Of a stretch of 64,000 bases of DNA, positions 50,725 to 61,800 are shown in pieces. Each line of letters begins with the position of its first letter. Position 1 is the stretch's first letter. The notes beneath the pieces are model-generated. The model was given only the letters and a program-made list of their open reading frames with translations, was not told the origin of the DNA and searched no databases. This DNA is from Bacilli bacterium. GTDB lineage: Bacteria; Bacillota_I; Bacilli_A; RF39; UBA660. Both the position numbers and the translations under genes were made by a program. The stretch is taken from NCBI GenBank assembly GCA_900753325.1, contig CAADYO010000004.1:29625-93624 (forward strand). Direction: 5' to 3'.

Positions 50725-51905
50725 TTTAATACCTCACTCAAATTATTTCTAACACACTCCTTATACACTTCAACACCAGGCTGATTAAAGGGATTAACAT
50801 CAAACAAATATCCAGAGTAAGCTGCACTAAGCATAAAGAAAGCACATAGTTTACCAATATTTGCAGCACTTATACAATCAAGCTCTATAATGTTAGAATA
50901 TACTTTTGCTTTAAAATGGGCATCAACTACAGAATCTAAAACTAAATTATTAATCTTATCAAGTTCTACATTCTTATATTTAATATTTCCGATTTTCCCT
51001 ATTTTTATAAATGTCTCAAATATAATAGGATTACCCTCTTGAATAAATTGTCCAAGTGAATGTAAGTCTCTAGTTCCAATAGTTCCAACCGGAAAAATGC
51101 CCTTTTCATTTTTACCTTCACTTTCACCAAATAATTGCTTAATCCATTCTAAAAAATAATTAAAACTAGGTTCATAAACACTAAAATTTTCAATAAACTT
51201 ACCTGTATCATATAAAGATTTACGAACACAAGCATATAAATAAGCATCATCTTTCAAACTAAGTCCATCCATAAAACCATCAATTAACTCTTCTATATCA
51301 ATATTAAAAGATACTGGTAATAGATGAGCAGCTGTAATTAAAGAATATCTACCGCCTATATCACTAGGTATAGCAAAAGACCTATAAGAGTATTTATCTA
51401 CTTCCTCCCTTAGCTTACCAGTATTCTGATTTGTTGTAATAATAATTCTTTGTCTTATCTCATCTTCACTATATTTTTTTAACATAAAGTCTTTTACTAA
51501 TGAATAAGTAATTAAAACTTCCATAGTATTACCTGATCTACTAATAACATCAACATAAAAATCCTTATTTTCTAAATATTTAAAAGTATCATTAATCGAC
51601 TTGCTAGACAAATTATTACCCAAATAAATAACCTTAAAATTATTATCAAAAATATCATTTATTGCAAGGCTGCCTAAGTATGATCCCCCAATACCAACAA
51701 CAACTAAACACTCTGCATTATTTTTAATCTCATCACGTAAATTCAAAACATCCGTAACTTCTTGAACTTTAACCCGCCTAGTCCAACCAATCATTTCACT
51801 ATTATTAAATTTTTCAAATATTTCTTTTTTTCTCACATAATTTTTTTGATAAATCTCTTTATTTAGACAAGAACCAGAATAAGTATTAAAATCAAATTTT
51901 ATCAT
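50721..51905 (-). CDS. pgi: Glucose-6-phosphate isomerase (short form)
   Basis: 394 residues, shorter than the usual 430-450 of Firmicutes. Conserved: VVGIGGSYLGSLA, SRSGNTMEVLITY (phosphate site), GGRYSLITAAHLLPV, QLFGESEGKNEKGIFP and the catalytic His region RDLHSLGQFIQEG. Interconverts glucose-6-P and fructose-6-P. First gene of the pgi-PAP2-HAD-rluA-nagZ-asnS row. Confidence 0.93.
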   Translation of the reverse strand: MIKFDFNTYSGSCLNKEIYQKNYVRKKEIFEKFNNSEMIGWTRRVKVQEVTDVLNLRDEIKNNAECLVVVGIGGSYLGSLAINDIFDNNFKVIYLGNNLSSKSINDTFKYLENKDFYVDVISRSGNTMEVLITYSLVKDFMLKKYSEDEIRQRIIITTNQNTGKLREEVDKYSYRSFAIPSDIGGRYSLITAAHLLPVSFNIDIEELIDGFMDGLSLKDDAYLYACVRKSLYDTGKFIENFSVYEPSFNYFLEWIKQLFGESEGKNEKGIFPVGTIGTRDLHSLGQFIQEGNPIIFETFIKIGKIGNIKYKNVELDKINNLVLDSVVDAHFKAKVYSNIIELDCISAANIGKLCAFFMLSAAYSGYLFDVNPFNQPGVEVYKECVRNNLSEVLK

Positions 51906-51931
51906 AAACTATCACCTTGTCATAATTATAG

Positions 51932-51962
51932 CAAAAAAAATAAGAAGTTTCTACTTCTTACT
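51932..51962 (-). terminator. Intrinsic terminator of the HhH protein gene
   Basis: TAAGAAGT / ACTTCTTA stem with T8 (minus strand). The stem includes the final Lys codons and stop. Confidence 0.8.
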
Positions 51963-52895
51963 TTTATATGCATACTGTTTAACAGAAGGACTTTTAGAAT
52001 CTGTATTAGCACCAAAGGCATCTAAGTAACGAATTCTTGAATCAACATAGCTTAGTCTTCTTTCAAGCTCTTTCCTAGTTAGTAATAATCTATTATACTC
52101 AGTACAATTTTCAATTTGCGTTTTTCTAAGCTTTTTCTCTAAATGATTAGGATCCCATGCTTCTTCTAATACTTCTTTACTTGGACAAATTCCAAGAGAC
52201 TCTTTATCAACATCTGCCAACTTATTATGCAACATCAAACTTCTTGTTTCACCAAAACCAGACATTTTAGTAATTCCATCAAGTTTAGCCAAAACATCGC
52301 CAACAGAATGCATTCCTCTATTATGTAAAATTGTCAACATATCAGCATCTAAATCAATATCTTCAATTGGTATGACTCCATTTTTTCTTAAAATATCAGG
52401 AATTTTCTCTACAGGAACTTTATACTTATAAAAAACAGTACCCAATCCTTGAACAAACTCTTGTAATTCTAACAATCTAGTTTCACCTAAATTTCTTATC
52501 TTTCTAAAATCATCGTAGGGAACAATTAATAAATCCCCAATTGTCGCAATAGGATGGGATCTATTAGACCCAGAAAGTAAACAGCTCTTAAGACCAGCAG
52601 ATAAACAACAATCACTTATCTTTTTATCAGCTATTTCCTCATAACTAGAATCATCAAGAAGACCTAACATAACATTCTCCCCTAGTAAATTATAACCCTT
52701 AGAATGAGCATCATCTCTTACTAAAGCATAATCATACCAATTATCAAAACTATCACGTATTTTCCATGCTGGTATAGCTAACATTTGACCATACGTTGAA
52801 ATGTTAAACTTAGAACTAACTCTTTCAATTTTTCTATTAGAACAATCTAATTTAACATTTCCAATACTATCACCTAATACATAATTTTTACGCAT
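51951..52895 (-). CDS. Helix-hairpin-helix (RNAP alpha-CTD-like) protein
   Basis: About 314 residues. Two segments look like the RNA polymerase alpha C-terminal domain: TIGDLLIVPYDDFRKIRNLGETRLLELQEFV and SVGDVLAKLDGITKMSGFGETRSLMLHNKL, each with the 'S/T-(L/I/V)-G-D-(L/V)-L ... G-(L/F)-G-E-x-(R/T)' signature; the early segment may hold a third. A C-terminal coiled coil (ENCTEYNRLLLTRKELERRL) and a basic tail follow. ATG 52895 has AAGGAG 9 bases upstream. It lies next to the large sigma factor, so a role in transcription is suggested but not shown. Confidence 0.6.
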   Translation of the reverse strand: MRKNYVLGDSIGNVKLDCSNRKIERVSSKFNISTYGQMLAIPAWKIRDSFDNWYDYALVRDDAHSKGYNLLGENVMLGLLDDSSYEEIADKKISDCCLSAGLKSCLLSGSNRSHPIATIGDLLIVPYDDFRKIRNLGETRLLELQEFVQGLGTVFYKYKVPVEKIPDILRKNGVIPIEDIDLDADMLTILHNRGMHSVGDVLAKLDGITKMSGFGETRSLMLHNKLADVDKESLGICPSKEVLEEAWDPNHLEKKLRKTQIENCTEYNRLLLTRKELERRLSYVDSRIRYLDAFGANTDSKSPSVKQYAYKSKK

Positions 52896-52960
52896 AACTT
52901 TCATCTCCTTAAGAATTTAAACATAATATAAAATACACAGCTAATTTATCAAAATAGCTA

Positions 52961-55114
52961 CTAATTAACTTCACTTTTAACAAAAATTTTAGGATCTACA
53001 TCTGTTTTATTATGACAAATCATATTGTTAGCCCGTTCGACAAGAAAATCAATACCAGCCTTATCCCCTTCTAAATTACTAGTAATAATATTCTCTACAT
53101 CATTAGGAGTTGTGTTAAAAAATTTAGAAATTGCCTCAATTGAGAATTGTTTACCATCAACCAATCCAAAATAGATTGACATAATCATAGTAGTTTTTAC
53201 CCCTAACTCATTAATTACCAGTTTATACTCTGGCACTTTTATAATATTAATAAGTTTAATATAATCAGTTCTATTAAAATCATTACAAATTGTTACCTCA
53301 TCATTTAAATAACTAACATTATCAACAACGTCATCTTCATCTTTCTCTTCTTTTTCTAAAGTCGAAGGGAAATTCACACTCTCTAATTTTTTCCTCATTC
53401 GCGGCATTAAAGATCCATAAAATCTAGAAGCATCCCTTTTACTAAGACCATGCGACACTGGATTTTCCAAATCATCACCATATCTTAATGTAAGTAAACT
53501 CCTTTCATCAGGATTAAGTGTACTAATTACAAAATCAATTGTCATTTTATCAAATTCATCAAAATACTCATATATAGACTGTAAATATTTACCCTTTTTA
53601 CCAGTCTTTGGATATACTTTTTTCTTTCTCTTTTTCTTTTCCTCTAGATCTCTAAATTCTTTTAATTTAACAAGTGCTTTATCTGGATTATCCAAATAAA
53701 CAGAAAACTTTTCAATATCTTTTGAATTTCTAATTAATTTTAAAGCTCGTATTTCTGACTGTCTTATACTTTCTCTAGAAACACCACATTTTTTTCCGAT
53801 TTCTTCAAGTGTCCATAAATGTCCATCTAAAATACCAAATCTAAGTAACAAAACCATTTTATGTCTCTCACTCAACTTACAACTATTAAAAAACTCTGAA
53901 AGCTCAGAAGGCAAATTATTTAATACAACTTGCTCATCAACAGATTTATCATCATTAGGTATAAATGATTCTAATTCAGAATCTCCTTCATAAGAAACAA
54001 ATGCATTAAGACTAACTGGCTCCTTACAAAGCTCTTCCATTTCTTTAACATAAGGAACACTTTTTCCAAGTAATTGAGCAATTTCCTCTACACTAAAATT
54101 CTTACAATATTTCTTTTGTAAATCATCAACAGCAGCCTTATATTTTCTCAACGTTTCAAATTTATGAGCTGGAATTCTAATAGTTCTAGAATCATTCGCA
54201 ATAGCTCTACTCATAGCGACACTAATATAATACATTGCATAAGTTGAAAATTTAACACCCATCGTACCATCAAATCTTTCAACTGCTTTCATTAAACCAC
54301 AATTTCCTTCTTGAATTAAATCCATAAATGGAAGGCCATAATTACGATATTTTTTAGCTACCTTAACAACAAGCCTCAAATTACTTTCAATAAACTTACT
54401 ACGAGCTGCCATATCACCTAATGAAATTTTGTAAGCCAATTCTTTTTCATCCTCAGCAGTTAATAAAGGTATTCTTCCTATATCATTAAGATAAAGTTTT
54501 AAAGTATCAAGATCCTTAGAATTAGTATCATAAAAATCATCTGCATTTAATACTTCAACATTTTCCTCTACTTTAATGTCTTTTAAATCACAATATGTCA
54601 AAATCGAAAAAATCAAAAAATTGTTATCAAAAACTTCATTAGAATTTCCTTTAACTATATCTGCACGTTTTTCATCAAAAGCATAATTAATCATAGCTAA
54701 AAATTTATCATTACCCTCAATTAATTTCGACAAAGAATTAACATCTAATACAAAATCATATTTTTTAAAAAAGGCATCTAACTTTCTAAAAGCCCTAACG
54801 GAATCTTCATAATTACTAACACCAGGCAACTGTTTTTCTATATACTGTGATATAACATCAATAGACCTATCACCATCAGTTAATAGCTTTCCAACTTCTA
54901 AATCAACCTCTTTTTTAATATCATTTTTAACATATGATAAAAAATCAGAAGAAGGCCTACTCTTAGCGAGTACTTTAATTACTATATCAGAATACTCATC
55001 AAATGAAATACCAGTATATTCATAAGATTTATAAATACTTTTAATAGTTGGTAATAATTTTTCAAATAACTCATCAGTACTCATCTCCGAATAATTATCA
55101 TAAGTTAAACTCAT
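52961..55114 (-). CDS. Enlarged sigma-70 family factor
   Basis: About 717 residues. Residues about 200-490 form sigma regions 1.2-4: LKLYLNDIGRIPLLTAEDEKELA, NLRLVVKVAKKYRNYGLPFMDLIQEG, KFSTYAMYYISVAMSRAIANDSRTIRIP and WTLEEIGKKCGVSRESIRQSEIRAL. The preceding 200 residues and following 230 are extra. The C-terminal part repeats a region-4-like look twice (LNPDERSLLTLRYG...LSKRDASRFYG; MIMSIYFGLVDGKQFSIEAISKFF). In region 2.4 the tryptophans and Gln of housekeeping sigma are Tyr, Tyr and Val. ATG 55114 follows AAGGGGA. Not the usual dnaG-linked rpoD. Confidence 0.85.
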   Translation of the reverse strand: MSLTYDNYSEMSTDELFEKLLPTIKSIYKSYEYTGISFDEYSDIVIKVLAKSRPSSDFLSYVKNDIKKEVDLEVGKLLTDGDRSIDVISQYIEKQLPGVSNYEDSVRAFRKLDAFFKKYDFVLDVNSLSKLIEGNDKFLAMINYAFDEKRADIVKGNSNEVFDNNFLIFSILTYCDLKDIKVEENVEVLNADDFYDTNSKDLDTLKLYLNDIGRIPLLTAEDEKELAYKISLGDMAARSKFIESNLRLVVKVAKKYRNYGLPFMDLIQEGNCGLMKAVERFDGTMGVKFSTYAMYYISVAMSRAIANDSRTIRIPAHKFETLRKYKAAVDDLQKKYCKNFSVEEIAQLLGKSVPYVKEMEELCKEPVSLNAFVSYEGDSELESFIPNDDKSVDEQVVLNNLPSELSEFFNSCKLSERHKMVLLLRFGILDGHLWTLEEIGKKCGVSRESIRQSEIRALKLIRNSKDIEKFSVYLDNPDKALVKLKEFRDLEEKKKRKKKVYPKTGKKGKYLQSIYEYFDEFDKMTIDFVISTLNPDERSLLTLRYGDDLENPVSHGLSKRDASRFYGSLMPRMRKKLESVNFPSTLEKEEKDEDDVVDNVSYLNDEVTICNDFNRTDYIKLINIIKVPEYKLVINELGVKTTMIMSIYFGLVDGKQFSIEAISKFFNTTPNDVENIITSNLEGDKAGIDFLVERANNMICHNKTDVDPKIFVKSEVN

Positions 55115-55193
55115 AACCAAATCCCCTTTCATAATTATAAACGCAAGAATCCCTTAAAATTAGGCATATTATACAGCAATCTTTAAAAAAAGT

Positions 55194-55220
55194 CAAAAAA
55201 AATAGCCATTACGGCTATTC
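55194..55220 (-). terminator. Intrinsic terminator upstream of sigma gene
   Basis: AATAGCC / GGCTATT stem, 5-base loop, T8 on the minus strand; ends transcription of the 55234-55770 gene. Confidence 0.88.
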
Positions 55221-55233
55221 ATACCAATAATTA

Positions 55234-55770
55234 TTAAGACTTTTTAACATTTACAAAATAATAATTACCATTAGAATCCTTTTTAAAAACAAAAATATAT
55301 TCTTTAAACTCAGTATGATTATCTATAGTAATAAAACTATCTTTAAATTTATCAACAGTTTTATATGCTAAAACATTTCCATTGTCTATATCATCATATT
55401 TACTAACTATATCATTATAAATATCAAATTTTTCTTCACTCATAGGCCTAGAAATTCCAACATTAGTATATACATAAACATAATCGCCATCAAAAACATA
55501 CTTATTTTTATATAATTCTACATTAAATATAGTACTACTATATCCACATCCAGTTGAATGATAAAATCTATCATTAGAAGAATCATAAGCATATATCATA
55601 CAAGGAAAAGAAACATTAGTAAAAGGAACTTCATAACCATATAGTCTTTTACTTTCTTCTCTTACTAAATTACCATCAATTGCTACATACCCAGTTCCTC
55701 GAAAATAATCGGCAACATCAGAACTAATATTAACATTTAACTTTTTAAAAGTATTATCTTTATTATTCAT
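55234..55770 (-). CDS. Conserved-looking unknown protein (178 residues)
   Basis: Soluble, Tyr- and Asp-rich, no signal peptide. Starts MNNKDNTFKKLNVNISSDVADYF; contains YEVPFTNVSFPCMIYAYD and TEFKEYIFVFKKDSNGNYYFVNVKKS, a beta-rich look. No known domain. It has its own terminator and lies between the glucan synthase and the sigma factor. GGTGAG precedes the ATG. Confidence 0.6.
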   Translation of the reverse strand: MNNKDNTFKKLNVNISSDVADYFRGTGYVAIDGNLVREESKRLYGYEVPFTNVSFPCMIYAYDSSNDRFYHSTGCGYSSTIFNVELYKNKYVFDGDYVYVYTNVGISRPMSEEKFDIYNDIVSKYDDIDNGNVLAYKTVDKFKDSFITIDNHTEFKEYIFVFKKDSNGNYYFVNVKKS

Positions 55771-55793
55771 TATCTCACCAGTTATGTACTACC

Positions 55794-55827
55794 AAAAAAT
55801 AGAAAGAAGTTTTTGTTCTTTCTATTT
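55794..55827 (-). terminator. Intrinsic terminator of the glucan synthase gene
   Basis: AAATAGAAAGAA / TTCTTTCTATTT, perfect 12-bp stem, 7-base loop and T6; the stop codon TAG is inside the ascending arm. Confidence 0.9.
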
Positions 55828-58800
55828 TACGTCAACAATTACACTATGCATAGAATTATCATCAACAAGTTTTATATCAACAACAACTTTACCATCAAAA
55901 GTAATTTTTTCTATACCGGTTCTTTTTACTTCGATATTATAAACAGTATTCATATATTTATAAACTGCTTTGAATCCGTCCCAATCATCAGGAATACATG
56001 GAACAATATTTAAAGTATTACTATGTTTTTTAATACCTAATATATCATTTATTGCAAGTCTATAAAACCAGCCAGAAGAACCAGTATACCAAGTCCATCC
56101 ACCTCTTGAAGGAAAACTAGAAGAAGAATAAATATCAGCCGCAATAACATATGGTTCCACTTTATATTTTAAAACATCATTGTCATTTAAACTCCTATTA
56201 ATTGGATTAATCATTTCAAAATAATTATAAGCATCATCATATCTACCTATTTTAATTAAAGCCATGATATACCAACTAACAGCGTGTGTATACTGTCCAC
56301 CATTTTCTCTTATACCTTTTGGATAATTCATAATATAACCAGGATTATCTAACGACTTAGAAAAAGCCGGTGTAAGTAATTTAATAATTTTTTTATCTTT
56401 ATCAACTAACTTTTCTTCAACATTATTAATTACTTTATCAATTCTATTTTTAGGAATAACTGATGAAAGTATCGAAAAACTCTGTGAAATCAAATCAATT
56501 TGACATTCACTATTTTCATGGCTCCCTAACTTATCACCATTATCAAAATAAGCCCTTAAATAATAATTACCATCCCAAGCCTTTTTATTTAGACTTTCTT
56601 TTAAACTTTTATTAAAGGATACATACTGAGAAATATCTAAATAAATATCATTATCCTTAACAAGTTTAACAAACATATCAATAATACTGTATAAGAAGAA
56701 GCCCAACCAAACACTTTCGCCTTTTCCCTTTATACCAACTCTATTCATTCCATCATTCCAGTCACCACCGCCCATTAAAGGCAAACCATGACTACCAAGA
56801 GCTGACATAGATAGTTTTAAAGATTTAAGACAATGTTCAAGAAGTGTTTCTTTAAATGAAGAATAATCAAATATCATTGTCTTTTCATATTCATAATCAC
56901 TTAAAATACTACCAGAAACATATGGTACTTTTTCATCTAAAATACTTTTATCACCAGTCGTATTAACATAAATAACAGTAGCATAAACCAACCATAGAAA
57001 ATCATCTTTATAACGACTTCTAAGCCCGAACCTATTTCTATCATGCCACCAGTGTAATACATCACCTTCAATAAATTGATGTTCAGCATTAATAAGAATT
57101 TGTTTTCTAGTATAATCTGGATCAACCAAAACAATATTTACAGCATCTTGTAATTGATCACGATACCCAAAAGCTCCGGATACCTGATAAAAACCAGCCT
57201 TAGCCATAATTCTAGAAGATAAAGTTTGATATAAATACCAGTTATTAACCATATAATTGAAACTTTGATCACAAGTCTTAACCTTTAAAACACCTAATTT
57301 TTCACTCCAATATCTTTTAACATTTCTAAATTCCTTATTAACATTATCTATATTGCTATATTTTCTAACCAAAGCCTCACCTAATTCTTCATTTCGACAA
57401 GCAGAAAGTAGAAAGACAAAAGTTTTTTCTTGAAGTGCCCCAAGTTTTAATTTAAAGCCAATATCTTTAATAAGAATCTTATCACATAAAGCATAATCTA
57501 TTTTCTCACTAGAAGACATGTAAACACAAACATCACCATAATTAATACTATAAGCATTACGAAGTTTTAAATAATTATTATTTCCCATAAACTCAGATAA
57601 TATATGTCTAGCTGTCTTTTCTTCAAAATTACCAAGAGTTGGATTAATCCAATAATTAACATCAACTTCTAATTCACTATCATCTTTATTAGTAAGCTTA
57701 ACTAAATATAATTTAACTGGATCATTTACTGGAACAAATTCTGTAATTTCTTTTTTCAAGTCTATAGTTTCACTTCCAAAAGTACTATAACCAATACCAT
57801 GTACACAAACTTCTGGATTAAATATTAATCCATTAAACTTAAATCCTTCAGACTTGTCATTAACAACAATATCATTAGTCCAAGAAGTTATTTTAAATTC
57901 ACTAGAACTATCAAAATACGTAAATCCAGCACCATTATTAGTAACAATAGTACCAAAATTCTCATTTGCAATAACATTACTCCAAGGAACAGGTGTATTT
58001 TTATTATAAATAACGTATTCCTCTCCATTATTTCTAAATCCACCATATCCATTATCAAATTTCAAATTAGAAGGTTTAGGAAGAGTCAAGTTAACTTCAT
58101 TATGTTCAATTTCATAATCACTAATCTTATTATTTTTCTGTAACTCTAAAACAGCTTCACTTAAAGTAATATGATTTTTAATAATAAATCTAAGTCTTGG
58201 AACAACTCCAAGTAAATTAATCTCTTCTCTCGATAAACACTTACCATCAATTACTTTAATAATACCCGGAGTATGATAAAAGCTATTTACAGAATACATT
58301 CTATATATCTCATCATCTATCTCTCTATTAATAACTTCACTATACTGTTCATTTTCATTATTAACAATAACAATATCTACAAATATAGAATTATTTTTAT
58401 AATATTCAAAAGCCTTTAAAATACTAAATACAAATGGCAAATCACTAATATCACTAATATCAACTAATATAATAGGTCTATCACCACTAATACCAAATTT
58501 CCATAAACCAGTCTGAGACAAACTATTTTTTCTTAATAAGTCCATCCTCTCTTCACTAACAGATATCTTTGTAGTTTGATATAAGTAATTAAGCATAATA
58601 TTAAATAATCTTAAATCATCACCAGTAATATTCATACTTTTCATATTAAAGGCATTAGCTAAAGCTGCCACTCTAAATACTTTATTAATTTCTTTTGAAT
58701 CACTATAGGATTTAATAATATCATTAATCTGTTCTCTACTTCTTCCAAAACCAACAAGTAAGTATACTTCCTTACTACTATTAGCCTCAACTACAATTCT

Positions 58801-61800
58801 ATTTCTTATACTACTAACTGGATCTAAATTATCACCTGTATAATTACTAAGTTTAGAGTTTAAAGAAATAGGATTACTTACTGTATTACCTCTTCCAATA
58901 AATTTACTTCTTTCTGTTTCATAACTATATTTATCTAACGGATTATTAATAATTAATCTACTAACCATATAATTATTAACATTAGAGTCTCCTCTATTTT
59001 TTCTTTTCATAATTAAAGCATTATTTTTATTATCAAATTCGCTAGAAACAAACATATTATTGAAAGCTCTATGTGAAACATCATCCATATTTTCAGATAA
59101 TATAACTTCTGTATAAGTTGTAAGTTCAAGCATCCTAGGAGAATCACTATTATTTTTAAATGTAATCTTTCTAATTTCAGCATGATGATTTGGACATACC
59201 ACAATCTCCGTTGCGGTTGAAATAGACCCATCAACTCTTAAATATTTAATTTTATCGGATGCAAACACAACTTCATAATTATCACTACTTTTATTAACCG
59301 GTGCAAAAGTATTAGACCAAACATAATTAGTTTTTAAATCTTTTATATACATAAAGATTCCATAGTCTTGTTCTGTAACTTTTCGATATCTATTTAATTG
59401 TAATGTCCTATACCTAGAAAAACTATTTCCCCTATCATTCATAAGTAATGTATATTTTTTATTAGATAAAACTGATACCTCTGGCATATAAGATATATAA
59501 TTAAAAGTTCTAATATCATTTTCAACTTTTTCTTTATTATAATTATATCTTTTATAACTAGCCATTTTCATATCAATATCAGTTTTCAATTGTACTTTTT
59601 CTTTAAGTAAAATATCAAAAGTTCTAATAGATACATTATTATGAAAATAGTTCTTAATCGCAAAAGCTTTTAGGTAATTAACAAGACCAATTAAAATCAT
59701 TCCTTGATGATGTGCAAAGTAAGCTTGAACGACACCTTTATTATCATAATCATATGATTCAAAAAAGCCATACTTACCTAACATATTTAAATTTTTAAAC
59801 TTCTCTAAATTACTAACAACTTCATCTGGGAATAATTCAAGTGCCATAATTGATGCATATGGAGCCAGAACAATTCTATTATTTTTATCATCTTTAGCTT
59901 TTAAATATGGAGTTGAAAAAGCCATATATTTATAATTAAGTGAATTATCAAGTTCATTATAAGCAGCTTCACTAATACCCCATGGTAGCTTTCTAGAGAC
60001 CTTTTCTATATATTCTTTTTGACAAAAATATGCAAAATAGTAAGATTCATCAAGTAAAGTATTAGGATAATTCTTCATAAATAATAAAGGCATATAATAT
60101 TCAAATGAAGTACCAGACCAAGAAATAAGTCCTTTACGCCCTTTATATGTCGTTAAAGACTTATCAAGACAAAACCAATGTTTAGCTGAAACATCACCTT
60201 TACAAATCGCAATATAACTAGTAAGTCGTGCTTCACTAGCAAATTTATTATAATTATAAATAGATAATCTACCTTCATTATCATCATAACCAATACTAAA
60301 TACACATCTTTTAGTATATAACTTTTTAAAATTAGCATTATTAATTAGCTTGTCACATAGTCTAATTAATTTATCTTGATCAAATTTTTTAAGAAATTCT
60401 TTTACTACAATTACACCAGCTATAAAATTACCCGAATCAACTGTTGATACAAATCGAGGATTAATAACTTCCATAGATTTAATATCATACCAGTTATATA
60501 AATGACCATGCCATTTTTCTAAAGAATCAACACTTTCTAAAATATTTTTAATTAAAAATAAAGCCCTATCTTCATCAATAAATTTCATCTCATATGCACA
60601 AACAACACTAGTTAAAGAATACCCTATCGCTGTAGGAGAAGTCCTCATATCAAGTTTTATTTCTCTATTTTCTTGATAATTATCAGGAATTAAATAGTTA
60701 TATTCCTCTTTCAAATTATCAGAAAAATACATCCATGTATCAAAGGTTAACTTTCTAAGCTTTTCACACTTTTCTTCACTAATTTCTAAAGCCCCATGAT
60801 TAATAGTTAAACTAACTCTATATAAAATAACAGGAGCTATTAAAAATATAAAAGCAATTATATAATAAACATAACTCTTACTAAAAATCCCAAGTATAAT
60901 AAAGATTAAACTACAAACAAAATTAGGAATAAAGTTTTTAATATAAGTAAGTAAATCACTATGAGCATTCTTTTGAACATCCTCTGCTGTAACCCAATTA
61001 AGCAAATTTTTATGAGATACAAAAAGTCTATATAAAGTTCTAAAAAAAGCATCTAAATAAAGTCTACTATAAAATGGAATATCACTAAAAGTAATAAAAG
61101 CTCTATATAATAAACTACGTCCACCAGCCAATAAATTCTTATAATAAACAGTCATCTTTTTATTATTTTTTAAAGATACTTTACTACTCAAAAAGAAAAT
61201 AATTGAAATGGCTATTTCTAATACGACAAAGCCTATCCACCATAAATAATAATTAGTAAAAACAGAAAGTATCAAAATAAGTAACAAAGAAGGCATCAAA
61301 AACATTCTAACAATATTATCAAGTATTTTAAATTTTCCTAATAAATTAATTGGATTATGCACTTTTTTATTATTTTTATTTCTAACTGTATTAAATAACC
61401 AACCAATAATTTGTGTATCTCCTCTAGCCCAACGATGATGTCTAGTTGTATCTGTTAAAAACTCCGAAGGAAAATCATCAATAAGTTCAACATCAGAAAC
61501 ATAAGCAACTCTCAAATAATTACCTTCCAACAAATCATGAGATAAAATTAAATTATCTGGAAAAGTATTTTCCAAAACTTCATCAAATACTTTCAAGTCA
61601 TAAATACCCTTACCAACAAAACTACCTTCACCAAGAAAATCTTGATAAACATTAGAAGCAACTGCTGAATAAGTATCAAAGCCACCTACTCCAGCAAATA
61701 TTTGACTATATAAACTCTTATTAGTTGCCTCTATATCAACACCAACTCTAGGTTGCATTATTCCATATCCAGAAATAACTTTAGTCCTATCTTTATTTAA

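Noticed and set aside
56937..60338. Three short minus-strand frames (56937-57134, 59013-59234, 60153-60338) inside the glucan synthase gene
   Set aside because: Shadow frames within a single long, motif-supported coding sequence.
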